DNA of 64,000 nucleotides. Source: Microvirga subterranea (GTDB lineage Bacteria > Pseudomonadota > Alphaproteobacteria > Rhizobiales > Beijerinckiaceae). The stretch is from NCBI RefSeq assembly GCF_003350535.1, contig NZ_QQBB01000005.1, positions 62,001-126,000 on the forward strand. Direction: 5' to 3'. The notes beneath the pieces were generated by a model that was not told the DNA's origin, did not search any database, and saw only the letters and a program-made list of their open reading frames with translations. A program made the translations under genes and the position numbers. How positions within the stretch are numbered: position 1 is the stretch's first letter; each line of letters starts with the position of its first letter. Positions 1 through 9,354 of the stretch are shown here, one piece after another.

Positions 1-279
1 GTGCCGGTCAGCTTTGAGCTGGTTCCAGTTAAAGATCCTCAAGGAAAATATACTGATAGCGAACTGCTATGGGCAGAGGCTGATGTAGGAGAGGCGGCTG
101 CGGCGCTCCGAATGCTCCGCTCGGACCCTGTCTTGCGGCAGAGGCTAGGAGCCGCTGCGGCTGCGCATGCAGCCAGGTACTTTCTTCCCTCGCGGTACGC
201 TCGGCAGGTGGTCGAAAGCATTCTGTGGCAGCCCAAATCAATCGAAGTCAGTTCGTCTAAGCCTGAGATTATCAGTTGA
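1..279 (+). CDS. Glycosyltransferase, C-terminal end (cut by window edge)
   Basis: The frame is open from the first base, so only the last ~92 residues of a longer protein are seen. The segment LLWAEADVGEAAAALRMLRSD followed by a helical RQRLGAAAAAHAARYF stretch resembles the tail of GT-B (GT4-type) glycosyltransferases, where the last helices pack back onto the N-terminal domain after the donor-binding site. No catalytic motif lies in the visible part. It reads in the same direction as the ABC exporter genes that follow, which fits a polysaccharide locus. The family call rests on the tail only; the GTG at position 1 is probably not the real start. Confidence 0.5.
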   Translation: MPVSFELVPVKDPQGKYTDSELLWAEADVGEAAAALRMLRSDPVLRQRLGAAAAAHAARYFLPSRYARQVVESILWQPKSIEVSSSKPEIIS

Positions 280-743
280 CCGATCATTCGTGATCTCCTG
301 CAGGGGAGGCGCCCGCTTGGAGAGCAGACGTCCAGGCGCCTGGCCCCCAATGCTGAGCATCTGGCATATCGGCGCGAATTTTTCTGCGTAACAGTCGGGT
401 CAGTAGCCGAATGGGATCTTTCTGCTTCCGCTTCGGCCTCGGTGGCACCTTGCTTCGACTCCCGCTGGGCGCTATGAGTTCCGCGCCGTTCGGGTCCCGG
501 GGAGGGCGGTCAGCGCTTGCCTCTGGTAGGACCTTGGCGTGTCCTTCATACATGATGCGGCATATGTTCTTGTCTAAACATGTATCGCACGCCACGAAAT
601 GGAGCCTTCGGAGCGTCTGTGTGGTTACTGCCATTTCGCGATCACACAGACGGCTTGGTTCCCGGTGGGGGTAGCGAGAATGTTTCGCATCGGTTAAGGC
701 TCGGCGTTGCTGTTATCAAATTGTTGGAAACTCATTGGCGCAC
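280..743. other. Intergenic region, no gene recognised
   Basis: 464 bases between the glycosyltransferase end and the exporter permease. Open frames exist on both strands but none has a ribosome-binding site plus a recognisable protein. It probably holds the promoter of the exporter genes, but I cannot point to a convincing one. Confidence 0.5.
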
Positions 744-1604
744 ATGGCATCAATTAAGCAAACTGTGTCTGCCCCGATCGTAGCGCAAGCAAAGGATGAA
801 ACCGCTAATGGTCCGGGGCTGAGCCGACGTGCTTGGATCGACATCATTCAAGGATTCCAGAGCTGGCGCGTCTGGTGGCTCCTTGGCATTGGCGACATCC
901 GGCAACGCTACCGTCGTTCTCGCCTTGGGCAGTTCTGGATTACACTAAGCGTTGCCATATTCATTGCTGCAATCGGGACAGTGTATTCTGCTCTGTTCAA
1001 GCAGCCGATCGAAAAATATATTCCATATCTGGCAACGACTTACATAACCTGGACTTTGATCTCGGGCATTATCATCGACAGCACGAGTGCCTTCATTCAA
1101 GCTGAAGGGTTTTTGCGGCAACAGGCACTGCCGAAATCAACCTTCATTCTTCGCATTTTGGTGCGCAACTTTGTGTCATTTGGGCACAACATCGTTGTTC
1201 TGCCTGTAATCTTCCTAATCTTCGGTGTTTCTCCGGCATGGACGTGGTTTGCCGCTCTCGGGGGATTGGTGCTGATCGCCGTAGTGGGGTTCCTAGGCGG
1301 CTTGGTCTGCGCCATTCTTTGTACGCGCTTCCGCGATCTCCCTCAGATTATCCAAAATTTCGTGCAGGTGGCCTTCTTCGTCTCGCCGGTGGCGTGGCAG
1401 GTCGATCTGCTCGATGAAAGCGTACGGCACTGGGTTATCATCAATCCGTTCGCCGCCTTTCTGCAGATGGTCTCGGAGCCGTTGCTGGGCCGGTTGCCGG
1501 GGGCAATAACCTATACATCTGCCGCGGCAACCATTGGCGTCTCGGCACTCATCGCTTGGGTGCTGTTCCGCCGCTTCCGGCAGAGAATCGTTTATTGGCT
1601 CTGA
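744..1604 (+). CDS. ABC-2 type polysaccharide export permease (Wzm/TagG-like)
   Basis: Inner-membrane subunit that would pass a lipid-linked polysaccharide across the membrane together with the ATPase encoded 9 bases downstream. The protein (~287 aa) has a short soluble N-terminus, then GIGDIRQRYRRSRLGQFW, the amphipathic interface motif typical of ABC-2 polysaccharide exporters, and about six hydrophobic segments; GAITYTSAAATIGVSALIAW is the last. Length is normal for the family. I prefer the ATG at 744; an in-frame TTG lies three codons upstream at 735. The pairing permease-ATPase and the neighbouring glycosyltransferases point to O-antigen or capsule export. The exact polymer is not known. 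Confidence 0.85.
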   Translation: MASIKQTVSAPIVAQAKDETANGPGLSRRAWIDIIQGFQSWRVWWLLGIGDIRQRYRRSRLGQFWITLSVAIFIAAIGTVYSALFKQPIEKYIPYLATTYITWTLISGIIIDSTSAFIQAEGFLRQQALPKSTFILRILVRNFVSFGHNIVVLPVIFLIFGVSPAWTWFAALGGLVLIAVVGFLGGLVCAILCTRFRDLPQIIQNFVQVAFFVSPVAWQVDLLDESVRHWVIINPFAAFLQMVSEPLLGRLPGAITYTSAAATIGVSALIAWVLFRRFRQRIVYWL

Positions 1605-1613
1605 GGACCGAGT

Positions 1614-2366
1614 ATGACTTCCATAACGTTGCGCAATGTCGGCGTCGACTTTCCAATTTATAATGCGCGTGGCCGGTCTCTGAAGGCAAACGTCCTGCGC
1701 CGGGTCGGCGGACATATTGATAGTCACGACGGCGAAATCGTCACTGTCGAGGCTCTGCGGGACATCAATCTCGAACTCCGGTCCGGGGACCGCCTCGGCT
1801 TGGTCGGCCATAACGGGGCGGGTAAATCTACCCTGTTGCGGGTTCTGGCCGGGGCCTACGAACCGAGTCGAGGAGTCGCTCAAATCAACGGCACGGTCTC
1901 GTCCCTGTTGGATATGACCATGGGCATGGATCCGGAACTCACCGGTCGGGAGAACATCACCCTGCGCGGAATCTTTCTCGGCATGACCTTTCAGGAGATC
2001 GCGGAGCTGACACCTGCGGTCGAGGAATTCACCGAGCTCGGCGGCTTCCTGGAACTCCCCATGCGGACTTACTCGACCGGTATGACGTTGCGGCTGGCTT
2101 TTGCAGTGTCAACGGCCGTACAGCCAGACATCCTGCTTCTGGATGAGATGATCAGTGTCGGCGACGCGAACTTTGCTGATAAGGCTGAAAGTCGGATGGA
2201 ACAGGTTATGGAGAATTCCAGCATCCTCGTCTTGGCCTCCCATGATCCGGCGATGCTGAAGCGCTACTGTAACAAAGCTGTTCTCATGAATGGGGGGCAG
2301 ATAGTCGCCGCCGGGTCATTGGGCGATATCCTCGAGCAGCATAGCGGAACTGAATCTGTCGCTTAA
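1614..2366 (+). CDS. ABC polysaccharide export ATPase (Wzt/TagH-like, short form)
   Basis: Cytoplasmic ATPase powering the permease just upstream. Walker A is GHNGAGKST at residues 65-73, the signature region is YSTGMTLRLAFA, and Walker B is DILLLDE. An N-terminal extension before the first strand, with a GRSLKANVLRRVGG segment, is typical of KpsT/Wzt ATPases. At 250 aa it has only the nucleotide-binding domain; O-antigen Wzt proteins that recognise a modified chain end carry an additional C-terminal carbohydrate-binding domain of ~150-200 aa, which is absent. By family knowledge this suggests export without chain-end recognition, or recognition by another protein. It ends 81 bases before the oppositely oriented gtrA-like gene. 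Confidence 0.88.
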   Translation: MTSITLRNVGVDFPIYNARGRSLKANVLRRVGGHIDSHDGEIVTVEALRDINLELRSGDRLGLVGHNGAGKSTLLRVLAGAYEPSRGVAQINGTVSSLLDMTMGMDPELTGRENITLRGIFLGMTFQEIAELTPAVEEFTELGGFLELPMRTYSTGMTLRLAFAVSTAVQPDILLLDEMISVGDANFADKAESRMEQVMENSSILVLASHDPAMLKRYCNKAVLMNGGQIVAAGSLGDILEQHSGTESVA

Positions 2367-2447
2367 GGGGCCGGATCATTGCTTTCGCAGAAGTCTTCGC
2401 AGCGGACCTGTATCGTGAGACAGGCTCGCGCCAGTCGTACCCAAGCT

Positions 2448-2819
2448 TCAACGAGACTGTTTCAAAACGAAGCGAGTGAGTAGAAAGGTAATTGGCAAGC
2501 TGGTTATAATCACGAGTGCCATCGCAACGCGACTATCGATAGCCATGTGGGTAAGCAAGGAAAGAACTACCAGACCGATGAAGTACTGTGCCACGTACAC
2601 CACAGGATATTGAAGTCCTGAACGAATGGTACGTTGGGTGTGAAACACGAAATATGTGTTGATCATATAAGATAGACATATGCCGAACACATAGACCAGC
2701 GTGTATGCAGCGCGGGGTGACAGAATAGGCTCTAGTAGCAAGTATGCCGCAAAAGTAACGGCGGTGTTCACTGCACCGCCGATCACGAACCGGACAAATT
2801 GTTTCTGTAATACCTTCAC
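2448..2819 (-). CDS. GtrA-family membrane protein
   Basis: Small inner-membrane protein (123 aa) with four hydrophobic segments; the opening [23 protein letters not shown] is the GtrA/DPMS signature region (shown here in part: FVIGGAVNT). GtrA proteins are thought to flip polyprenyl-phosphate sugars to the periplasm for glycan decoration. It is the last gene of the long minus-strand operon, and its ATG overlaps the stop of the acetyltransferase/isomerase gene by 4 bp, so translation is probably coupled. The GT2 enzyme two genes upstream looks like the GtrB partner. Confident on family, less on the exact sugar. Confidence 0.85.
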   Translation of the reverse strand: MKVLQKQFVRFVIGGAVNTAVTFAAYLLLEPILSPRAAYTLVYVFGICLSYMINTYFVFHTQRTIRSGLQYPVVYVAQYFIGLVVLSLLTHMAIDSRVAMALVIITSLPITFLLTRFVLKQSR

Positions 2820-3769
2820 CGCGAATCAGCTGCCGTGTTAACGGCCAGTCGGAACTGATCGTAGGACCGAATGTAGTCATCCGGATCGTAACGGTGGGAG
2901 GCGAATACGAGCAGAACGGCGTCTGGCGAGTAACGGTACTGAGTTCCCCAAATCATGGGCGGCATGTAGAGGCCCAGATTGGGCTTATCGAGCGTGACTT
3001 CGGTACGTCTTTCGCCGTCGTCGAGGAGAACATTGCACGATCCTCGAACACACACGAGAAACTGTTCGCACTGTTTATGCGCGTGTTCGCCGCGAACCTC
3101 ACGACCGGGCACATTGTAGACGAGGAAGTACCGTTCAGGCGTGAACGGGATTTGGGCGCCAAACTCGCCCACAGACAGTTCACCGCGCATATCTTTCGCG
3201 ATCCTCAGCGTGTGGAGGCTTGAGCGCCCCACCTTCAGCGGAGTGGAGGCGAGCGCCTCATCGAAGGACTCAGGGGAGGGGGAAACGTTTGGTCCGTCTG
3301 TGTCGGTGACATAGCCCTTAATGCGAGCCGGGTTACCGACGACAATCGCATTAGGAGGCACCGAGCGAGTAACGACAGCACCCGCGCCAACCATAGCACC
3401 TACGCCGATCTCAATCCCTGGCAGGATGGTCGCGTTAGCTCCGATTGAGGCGCCTTGCCGGACGATCGTGCGGGCGAATGCGTCGGGGTACACTTTGCTG
3501 CGAGGGAATCGGTCGTTCGTAAATGTCGCATTCGGACCGATGAATACATCATCTTCGACTGAAATGCCGTCCCAGAGTTGGACGCCACACTTGATGGTCA
3601 CTCTGTCCCCGATTACGACATCGTTTTCGATGAAGACCCCGTCGCAGATGTTACACTCGACGCCGAGACGGGCACCCGGGAGGACATGAGCGAAGGCCCA
3701 GATACGCGTCCCCGGACCTACCGACATGGCTTCGCAAATTGCATTGGGATGAATGAAGGCTTCGGTCAC
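2816..3769 (-). CDS. Bifunctional dTDP-sugar N-acetyltransferase / 3,4-ketoisomerase (WxcM/FdtC-FdtA fusion)
   Basis: 317 aa with two domains. Residues ~1-150 form a left-handed beta-helix acetyltransferase, visible as hexapeptide repeats ([32 protein letters not shown]) ending in [12 protein letters not shown]. Residues ~175-310 form a cupin of the FdtA type, with [17 protein letters not shown] carrying the expected catalytic His residues. In the family, FdtA converts dTDP-4-keto-6-deoxyglucose to the 3-keto isomer and FdtC acetylates the 3-amino sugar; Xanthomonas WxcM is a similar fusion. The FdtB-like aminotransferase lies two genes upstream, so the set would make dTDP-3-acetamido-3,6-dideoxyhexose (Fuc3NAc or Qui3NAc). 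It overlaps both neighbours by 4 bp. Confidence 0.85.
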   Translation of the reverse strand: MTEAFIHPNAICEAMSVGPGTRIWAFAHVLPGARLGVECNICDGVFIENDVVIGDRVTIKCGVQLWDGISVEDDVFIGPNATFTNDRFPRSKVYPDAFARTIVRQGASIGANATILPGIEIGVGAMVGAGAVVTRSVPPNAIVVGNPARIKGYVTDTDGPNVSPSPESFDEALASTPLKVGRSSLHTLRIAKDMRGELSVGEFGAQIPFTPERYFLVYNVPGREVRGEHAHKQCEQFLVCVRGSCNVLLDDGERRTEVTLDKPNLGLYMPPMIWGTQYRYSPDAVLLVFASHRYDPDDYIRSYDQFRLAVNTAADSR

Positions 3770-4749
3770 GACTGGACACTCCGAACTTCTGACAATGATG
3801 GAACATTAGTCCCTGCAAACACCCGAGCCGTCCGTACGAGGGCGAGAGGGCGCCGCTTCGTATTCTCGTATGCTCGCCACGCATAGGCCCCGATCAGACC
3901 GAGCCCTAGCGTGTTGAGAGCGCCAAAGAACGTGATGACGACGATCGTCGTAGTATAGCCAGCGATCTCGATCTCACCGATCAGGCGCAGGATGATCACA
4001 CTGACCGCCAACACCGCTGCTGCGACGATCCCGATAACGCCTAAGATCGTGAGGATCCTGATGGGCAGGTCAGTGAACGCGAAAATGCTATCGAGCAGGT
4101 AGGTGATCTTCTTGCTCAGTGTCCAGGCACTCTTACCATAGGCCCGGGCCCGCCGGCGATATTGTACTTCGGTGCGCCTAAAACCAAGCCAGTAGACAAG
4201 GCCGACGAGAGAGCTGTTCGCCTCCTCAAGGGTGAGAAGCTCGTCGCGGATCCGGCGATTACAGCCAAACACGTCAACTCCTCCAGCTGGAATATCGCGC
4301 ACGATCAAGCGGCGATAGGCCGACCAGAAGATGTTTGCTGATAAACGCGACAATGGAGGATCATCGCGGCCCTCCCGAACGCCCACCACGATGTCCGCGG
4401 CGTCGCTATAAAGCCTATCAAGGAACTCGATGAGGAGTTCGGGGGGCTCCTGCAGATCGGCCGCAATGACGCCGAAAAAGTCGCCATGCGCGGCCCTCAA
4501 CCCCGTCCGAATGGCGGCGAAAGATCCAAAATTGCGCGCATGGAGAATGAGCTGTGAACGGAATGGCGCGTGCGCCAATCCCTTCTCCAAGAGTTCGAAA
4601 CTGTCGTCCGGGCTTGCGTCAACAACGAAGACAAACTCGGTCTCAAGTTGAAAACGCTCGCGTATGATCCGGCTGATCCGCGAGAACTCGCTGATGAGAT
4701 CCGGCACGAACTCCGCATTGCGGTAGACAGGGATGATGACCGAGTACAT
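3766..4749 (-). CDS. GT2 glycosyltransferase, GtrB/DPM1-like, with two C-terminal membrane segments
   Basis: Likely transfers a sugar from a nucleotide donor to polyprenyl phosphate at the inner membrane face. Residues 1-12 ([12 protein letters not shown]) start the GT-A fold, VVDASPDDS is the nucleotide-binding strand, and [13 protein letters not shown] contains the D-x-Q acceptor/donor motif typical of polyprenyl-phosphate glycosyltransferases. Two long hydrophobic segments follow ([18 protein letters not shown] and [20 protein letters not shown]), the usual GtrB tail. Length 327 aa is normal. It overlaps the downstream fusion gene by 4 bp and lies close to gtrA, so a GtrA-GtrB pair is plausible. 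The sugar could be the 3-acetamido sugar made by its neighbours (inference). Confidence 0.85.
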   Translation of the reverse strand: MYSVIIPVYRNAEFVPDLISEFSRISRIIRERFQLETEFVFVVDASPDDSFELLEKGLAHAPFRSQLILHARNFGSFAAIRTGLRAAHGDFFGVIAADLQEPPELLIEFLDRLYSDAADIVVGVREGRDDPPLSRLSANIFWSAYRRLIVRDIPAGGVDVFGCNRRIRDELLTLEEANSSLVGLVYWLGFRRTEVQYRRRARAYGKSAWTLSKKITYLLDSIFAFTDLPIRILTILGVIGIVAAAVLAVSVIILRLIGEIEIAGYTTTIVVITFFGALNTLGLGLIGAYAWRAYENTKRRPLALVRTARVFAGTNVPSLSEVRSVQS

Positions 4750-4753
4750 TCGC

Positions 4754-5854
4754 TCACCATCGATTGATCGAGTCGATTATGTGAGAAATCTCTTCGTCTT
4801 GAAGCTCTGGGTAGCAAGGAAGCGTCAGGATCCGGTGTGCAAGCTTTTCGGTAACCGGGAGAGCGAAATCGGCGAAGCTGCCGACAAGGGGAAGTTGTCG
4901 ATAATCTGGGATCGGGTAGTGAACATCGGTCCCAATCCCCATGGCGGAGAGGTGAGCTCGCAAGGACTGCCGATCGTCACATGCTATAACGTACAGGTGT
5001 GCGACGTACTCCTCTCCGTATACGGGAGGGCAACTGACCCGCGGATGGTGGATCTCGGTCGAGTATCGTGTTGCAATCTCGCGACGTCGTGTGTTCCAGT
5101 CATTGAGGGATGGAAGCTTGGAACGAAGGATCGCAGCCTGGATTTCGTCGAGGCGGCTGTTGCGCGCATGCGGGCTCTCGACTTCATACTTTGATTTCCA
5201 TCCATACTGGCGCAGCTGTCGGACTTTCCTGGCCGTGTCATCGCTTTGGGTCACCACGGCTCCTGCATCGCCAAGAGCTCCGAGGTTCTTCGTAGGATAG
5301 AAGCTGAAGCTTGCCGCTGCACCGAAGCTGCCGGCACGGCGGCCCGTGCGGGAAGCGCCGTGAGCTTGCGCACAGTCTTCGAATACTGGCACCCCTGCCG
5401 GCTCCGTGATGCGCAAAATAGCGTCCATGTCGTGCAAGAGGCCAAAAAGGTGAGTGATCACGACGGCGTCGATCCCGCCCTGTGCGATGATCTCGCCCAG
5501 ATGATCGATCGACATCAGACGACTGGTTTCGTCAACGTCGGCGAAGACCGGGACGGCGCCAATTGCACTAAGTGCCGTAAGTGTATAGTAGCCGGCATTC
5601 GCGACCGTCACGACCCGGCTGCCGCGCTCAACTGATAAAGCGCGTAGACCAAGTTCGATCGCATCAGTCCCGTTTGCCACGCCTACACAGTGGTTTGCAC
5701 CGCAGAATGAGGCAAACTCCTCCTCAAGGGCATCGTTTTCGCGACCGAGTATATACCAGCCGCTTCCGAGGACCCGATCCACTGCTTCGCGGACGGCGGC
5801 GTTTGTCGACTCGGCGTGGCGGCGCAGATTATTGATTCCGATATGTATTGTCAC
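4754..5854 (-). CDS. DegT/DnrJ/EryC1/StrS sugar aminotransferase (FdtB-like)
   Basis: PLP-dependent aminotransferase that would convert a dTDP-3-keto-6-deoxyhexose to the 3-amino sugar with glutamate as donor. Visible family features are GVANGTDAIELGLRAL near the N-terminus, VPVFEDCAQAHGA, and the PLP lysine in FYPTKNLGALGDAGAV. I chose the GTG at 5854 (VTIHIGINNLRRH...), because the family usually starts just before such a segment and the 35 extra residues allowed by an ATG at 5959 look non-conserved; that ATG would overlap the upstream gene by 14 bp. Its place beside the FdtA/FdtC fusion supports the FdtB assignment. Confidence 0.83.
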   Translation of the reverse strand: MTIHIGINNLRRHAESTNAAVREAVDRVLGSGWYILGRENDALEEEFASFCGANHCVGVANGTDAIELGLRALSVERGSRVVTVANAGYYTLTALSAIGAVPVFADVDETSRLMSIDHLGEIIAQGGIDAVVITHLFGLLHDMDAILRITEPAGVPVFEDCAQAHGASRTGRRAGSFGAAASFSFYPTKNLGALGDAGAVVTQSDDTARKVRQLRQYGWKSKYEVESPHARNSRLDEIQAAILRSKLPSLNDWNTRRREIATRYSTEIHHPRVSCPPVYGEEYVAHLYVIACDDRQSLRAHLSAMGIGTDVHYPIPDYRQLPLVGSFADFALPVTEKLAHRILTLPCYPELQDEEISHIIDSINRW

Positions 5855-5945
5855 AGTTTGATGTCCAGAAGCTTGTAGATTATTGCTAGCGACCTTTCGT
5901 CCGAGGCTCAACCAGCATGTCGGAGCGCACCCGATTCCTTGTTTA

Positions 5946-7286
5946 TCAGATAATGACATCCAAGGATGAGGGCTCCGACTGATCGAGGGAGCTGAGAATA
6001 GCCAAGGGTCGAACAGTGTCTTCCAGCGCGAGGATCTCAGCGGACCCGCCCCACCGTTGAGATATCCGCATTAGTTGGTCAATCGCGGCCAAGGCTGGTC
6101 GGGCTTTACTGGTGGAACAGGCCATATCGAGCAGTCTCGCTGCATAGTTCTGCGGACAAAATGTTTGACTGGCCCAGCTTCTGGCAGCCTGGGCCAGTAA
6201 CTGTCTTCTTTGTTGGTCGCTCAAGAGGAGCTCAAGCGCGGACTGGATGCTGTTGACCTCATCGTGCGGATCAATCTTCACGACACAGGTGTCCGGGATC
6301 TCGCTATAGAAGCCTGCATTCGTGACAATGATAGGTTTGCCAAACAGCATCGCCTCGATCGCGGATGCTGACGCGGCTTCAAGTGTCGGCCAACGTAGAC
6401 AACTCACCACGTCCGCATCCCTGATGGCTTTTGCGAGGATTTCATCGCGGACTTCGCCAGAGATCACGACATTTACTTGGCAACGTTCTGCCAGGGCCAG
6501 CAAGTCGGCTTTGGTCTCAGGTTGTATATGCCCAATCAGCCGGTAGGACATCTTCTCACGGAGAGTTCCGCTGTTACCGATCGCCTGAATGACACTCCTG
6601 GCTCGCTTATTGCTGTTGACATGTCCAATTGTCAGAAGCTCGAACCGAGGCGCAACCGCAGTTGATCTTGTTTCGATGCTCTCTGAACCAAGGGGCGCAA
6701 TAATGTTGTATGCGAGTGGAACAACTTCGACCGGCCCCGGACAGGAGTTAACGACACGTTCGATTCCCCAGTTGCTGTGCGTAATCACCCCATAAGCCAT
6801 TGAGCCAATCCACTCAGTCATCGGAGATGCCTCGCGTGTCCCTTCGATGAAGGCATCGCTCGTTGAATAGCCGAAGAAGCGTGAGGCTACGTCATTCCCG
6901 TACCAAGCTCGTAGCGTTGCCTCAGCCTGCATGCGATGAGACTGCGCCCAACCGTAGAACAGGTGACCGAGGAAGAAGTCGTGTAGACAGACTAGACCTG
7001 GGTAGTGCGGGAGCCATTCAACGACGCCTCGGTGAAAATCGTAGTTATCACCGACTTGATAGACTAGTGCGTCCGCATGCCGTGCGAGGTCAACGATCGA
7101 CGGCCCATCAGTCCAAGGAACGAGTTCCGCATTAAAGTTGTGCGTTGCGCTGGTGAGGTATTGCTGAGCTTCTGTACGAACAACAGCAACCTCGTGTCCT
7201 GAGGAGACCAGTTCCCGTGTAACGAGGCTCGTCATCCGGCCAATTGCGGAAGCTTTGAGCGCTGGAGTGAATACGAGAAGCTTCAT
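5946..7286 (-). CDS. GT4-type glycosyltransferase
   Basis: GT-B glycosyltransferase of ~446 aa, starting MKLLVFTPALKASAIGRM at the ATG at 7286, which overlaps the stop of the upstream gene as ATGA. An ATG 17 codons further upstream would overrun that gene. The C-terminal half shows CLRWPTLEAASASAIEAMLFGKPIIVT, i.e. the E-x7-E motif region that binds the nucleotide-sugar phosphate, preceded by LLTIGHVNSNKRA, the usual start of the donor domain. Acceptor and sugar cannot be read from the sequence. Part of the minus-strand polysaccharide operon. Confidence 0.82.
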   Translation of the reverse strand: MKLLVFTPALKASAIGRMTSLVTRELVSSGHEVAVVRTEAQQYLTSATHNFNAELVPWTDGPSIVDLARHADALVYQVGDNYDFHRGVVEWLPHYPGLVCLHDFFLGHLFYGWAQSHRMQAEATLRAWYGNDVASRFFGYSTSDAFIEGTREASPMTEWIGSMAYGVITHSNWGIERVVNSCPGPVEVVPLAYNIIAPLGSESIETRSTAVAPRFELLTIGHVNSNKRARSVIQAIGNSGTLREKMSYRLIGHIQPETKADLLALAERCQVNVVISGEVRDEILAKAIRDADVVSCLRWPTLEAASASAIEAMLFGKPIIVTNAGFYSEIPDTCVVKIDPHDEVNSIQSALELLLSDQQRRQLLAQAARSWASQTFCPQNYAARLLDMACSTSKARPALAAIDQLMRISQRWGGSAEILALEDTVRPLAILSSLDQSEPSSLDVII

Positions 7287-8320
7287 CTTAGGAGCGCCTC
7301 TACGGTGCTCGGCCAATTGATGTGGAAACCAAGCCATTTTTCTTTGGCGGCAATTCCATACTGTTTAGTACGCGCACGGTCGTGCCCAACGGCGTTCATA
7401 ACCGCAGCCAAAGACGCAGCGGTCGGCTCCGCCACCCATCCCGTTGCTTTATGGTCAACTAATCCCAGCACGCCACCGCTATCGGTGGTCGTAATAAGCG
7501 CTTTGCCGGCTGTCGCGGCTTCCATGGCAACGTATCCGAGCGAGTCTTCGTCAAATGGTAGATAGGCGACAGCGGCCGAGCCATTGACGTAGTCCGCGTA
7601 GACTTGGCGAGGCAAGAACCGCAAATCGAGCTTCACTCGATCTTTGAGCCCGTGCTGTTCTACAACTTGGTGCAGAGTTTTGGCGTCATCAGGCGTATCG
7701 GGTGGACCTGCAATGATAAGTTTCACGCTTCTGTCGCACTGGCTGAGGGCTTCGAGCAACAGATGTTGGCGCTTCATTCCATTTACTCTCCCCCCAGCGA
7801 AAATGTAGCTTCCAGTGTTTCCGCCATTGAAGATTTCGGGGTCATTGATTGGAGGAAGAAGGACCTCGGCGTTAAAGCCGTTATAGGTATACAGTCGCTG
7901 CCGAGTAATCTCTGAATTGGTATATATCCTTCGGCATTCTGCGAACGTCTCGTTGTCGGCATTCTGGATCAGGCGCTGAATATCGGTACCAATCTGCCCT
8001 TCAGGCAAATTCGTATGGCCGGCATCAAAGAGATCGTAAGCCTGGCGGTACTGGTGCAAAAGCCACAGGGTCTTATGTGGGTGCCGGATCAAGTAGGCCG
8101 GGAACTTCAGCGCGATCACACGATCGACATTCCACAATTCAAAAGAGCGAGCCATCAGCATCTGAGATGGAATTCGCGTTGCAGGTTCCCACTGAAACGG
8201 AATTCTCAGCACTTCGGCTTCATGGCCAGCGACGATCAGATTCTTCTGAAGATGAGCGGCAAGTTCCTCGGCACCGCCCCAAATAAATGGTGCCATGTTA
8301 TTGACTATAAGAACTTTCAT
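7283..8320 (-). CDS. GT4-type glycosyltransferase (tandem paralogue A)
   Basis: 345 aa GT-B enzyme. N-terminus MKVLIVNNMAPFIWGGAEEL is the acceptor-domain start with a GGAE loop; the donor site is PFDEDSLGYVAMEAATAGK (E-x7-E) followed by TTTDSGGVLGLV. Residue order and motifs closely match the next gene upstream (8317-9351): both share LWxxHxxRxxYDLxD, KRQHLLxxA and DEDSxGY, so the two look like a tandem duplication that has diverged. It overlaps both neighbours by 4 bp. The linkage formed is unknown. Confidence 0.82.
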   Translation of the reverse strand: MKVLIVNNMAPFIWGGAEELAAHLQKNLIVAGHEAEVLRIPFQWEPATRIPSQMLMARSFELWNVDRVIALKFPAYLIRHPHKTLWLLHQYRQAYDLFDAGHTNLPEGQIGTDIQRLIQNADNETFAECRRIYTNSEITRQRLYTYNGFNAEVLLPPINDPEIFNGGNTGSYIFAGGRVNGMKRQHLLLEALSQCDRSVKLIIAGPPDTPDDAKTLHQVVEQHGLKDRVKLDLRFLPRQVYADYVNGSAAVAYLPFDEDSLGYVAMEAATAGKALITTTDSGGVLGLVDHKATGWVAEPTAASLAAVMNAVGHDRARTKQYGIAAKEKWLGFHINWPSTVEALLR

Positions 8321-9351
8321 GCCAAGAGCCTATCAAGGACGTGCGTCCATGAAATGTTGAGTTCTTTCAGACGCGCATGGGCGTTTCTTCCCATCACTGC
8401 CGTGACGGTTCGGTCCGTGTAGAGGCGGTCGAGTGCTTCTGCAATAGCCTCTGGTGTCGGTTCAGCCACGTAACCGTTGTATCCGTCGTGAACGAGTTCG
8501 AGCACGCCGCCGGAATCGGAGGTTGTGACAATTGGCTTTCCTGCGTGGCTTGCTTCGATGCTCGGGTAGCCATACGAGTCTTCATCGAGCGGAAGATAGG
8601 CGGCAGCAAGACAATCGGCCAAGTATGCGATCTTTTCCTCTTCGCTGATCCAACGATCTTCGAGAGTCACGGTGTCCGCGAGACCAAAGGTTGAGATCTG
8701 TTCGCGCAGATCCCTTGGATAAGCTTGGCCAGCACTTGTACCGCACAATCGAAGGCGCACTGGCGTCCGGGTAAAGCGCATCGCATCAACGAGCAAGTGC
8801 TGTCGCTTGTGATTCTCGAGCCGGCAAATGTAGACAACCTCATCATTAAACCCTCGGCAATGGAAGCGCTCAGGCTGGATGACGGGAGGATATAGAACCT
8901 CGCTACTGATATTGTTGAAGGCTTTGAGGCGGTTCGATACGGCTTGCGAGTTGGTGAAGACGTGCTTTGCCTCGTTCAAGGCAGCGGTGTCCGCTGCGTG
9001 AAGGGCGTCGCGAATTCCCCTGTGCTTCGCGTCATCCGGGAACCCACGATATGGACTATCCCATAGATCATAGAACGCTCGGATATGATGGATGAACCAC
9101 AGAACCTTGTGAGGGTGCGGGATATGATGCGCTTGGGGGCGGAAGCAAATGATGCGGTCGGCCGATGTCAAGTCAATCCAGCGAAATGCAGCCATCTGCT
9201 GAAACAAGAGGTCGGGGACATCGACTTCGGGCAGGTAGATTGTCTCTACCTGATGCCCGGCCTCTTGCAGCAGTGGATGCAGCCAATCGACGATGTTCCT
9301 TGCCCCGCCGTGGACGAATGGGACGAAGGACGAACACAGGGCAATCTTCAT
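8317..9351 (-). CDS. GT4-type glycosyltransferase (tandem paralogue B)
   Basis: 344 aa GT-B enzyme, N-terminus MKIALCSSFVPFVHGGARNI, donor-domain motif LPLDEDSYGYPSIEASHAGK with the E-x7-E pair, then VTTSDSGGVLELV. Paralogue of the downstream gene. The stop overlaps that gene's ATG by 4 bp, and the start lies 3 bp after the stop of the aminotransferase upstream, so tight translational coupling is expected. Two diverged copies side by side suggest addition of similar sugars at successive positions (inference). Confidence 0.82.
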   Translation of the reverse strand: MKIALCSSFVPFVHGGARNIVDWLHPLLQEAGHQVETIYLPEVDVPDLLFQQMAAFRWIDLTSADRIICFRPQAHHIPHPHKVLWFIHHIRAFYDLWDSPYRGFPDDAKHRGIRDALHAADTAALNEAKHVFTNSQAVSNRLKAFNNISSEVLYPPVIQPERFHCRGFNDEVVYICRLENHKRQHLLVDAMRFTRTPVRLRLCGTSAGQAYPRDLREQISTFGLADTVTLEDRWISEEEKIAYLADCLAAAYLPLDEDSYGYPSIEASHAGKPIVTTSDSGGVLELVHDGYNGYVAEPTPEAIAEALDRLYTDRTVTAVMGRNAHARLKELNISWTHVLDRLLA

Positions 9352-9354
9352 CTG

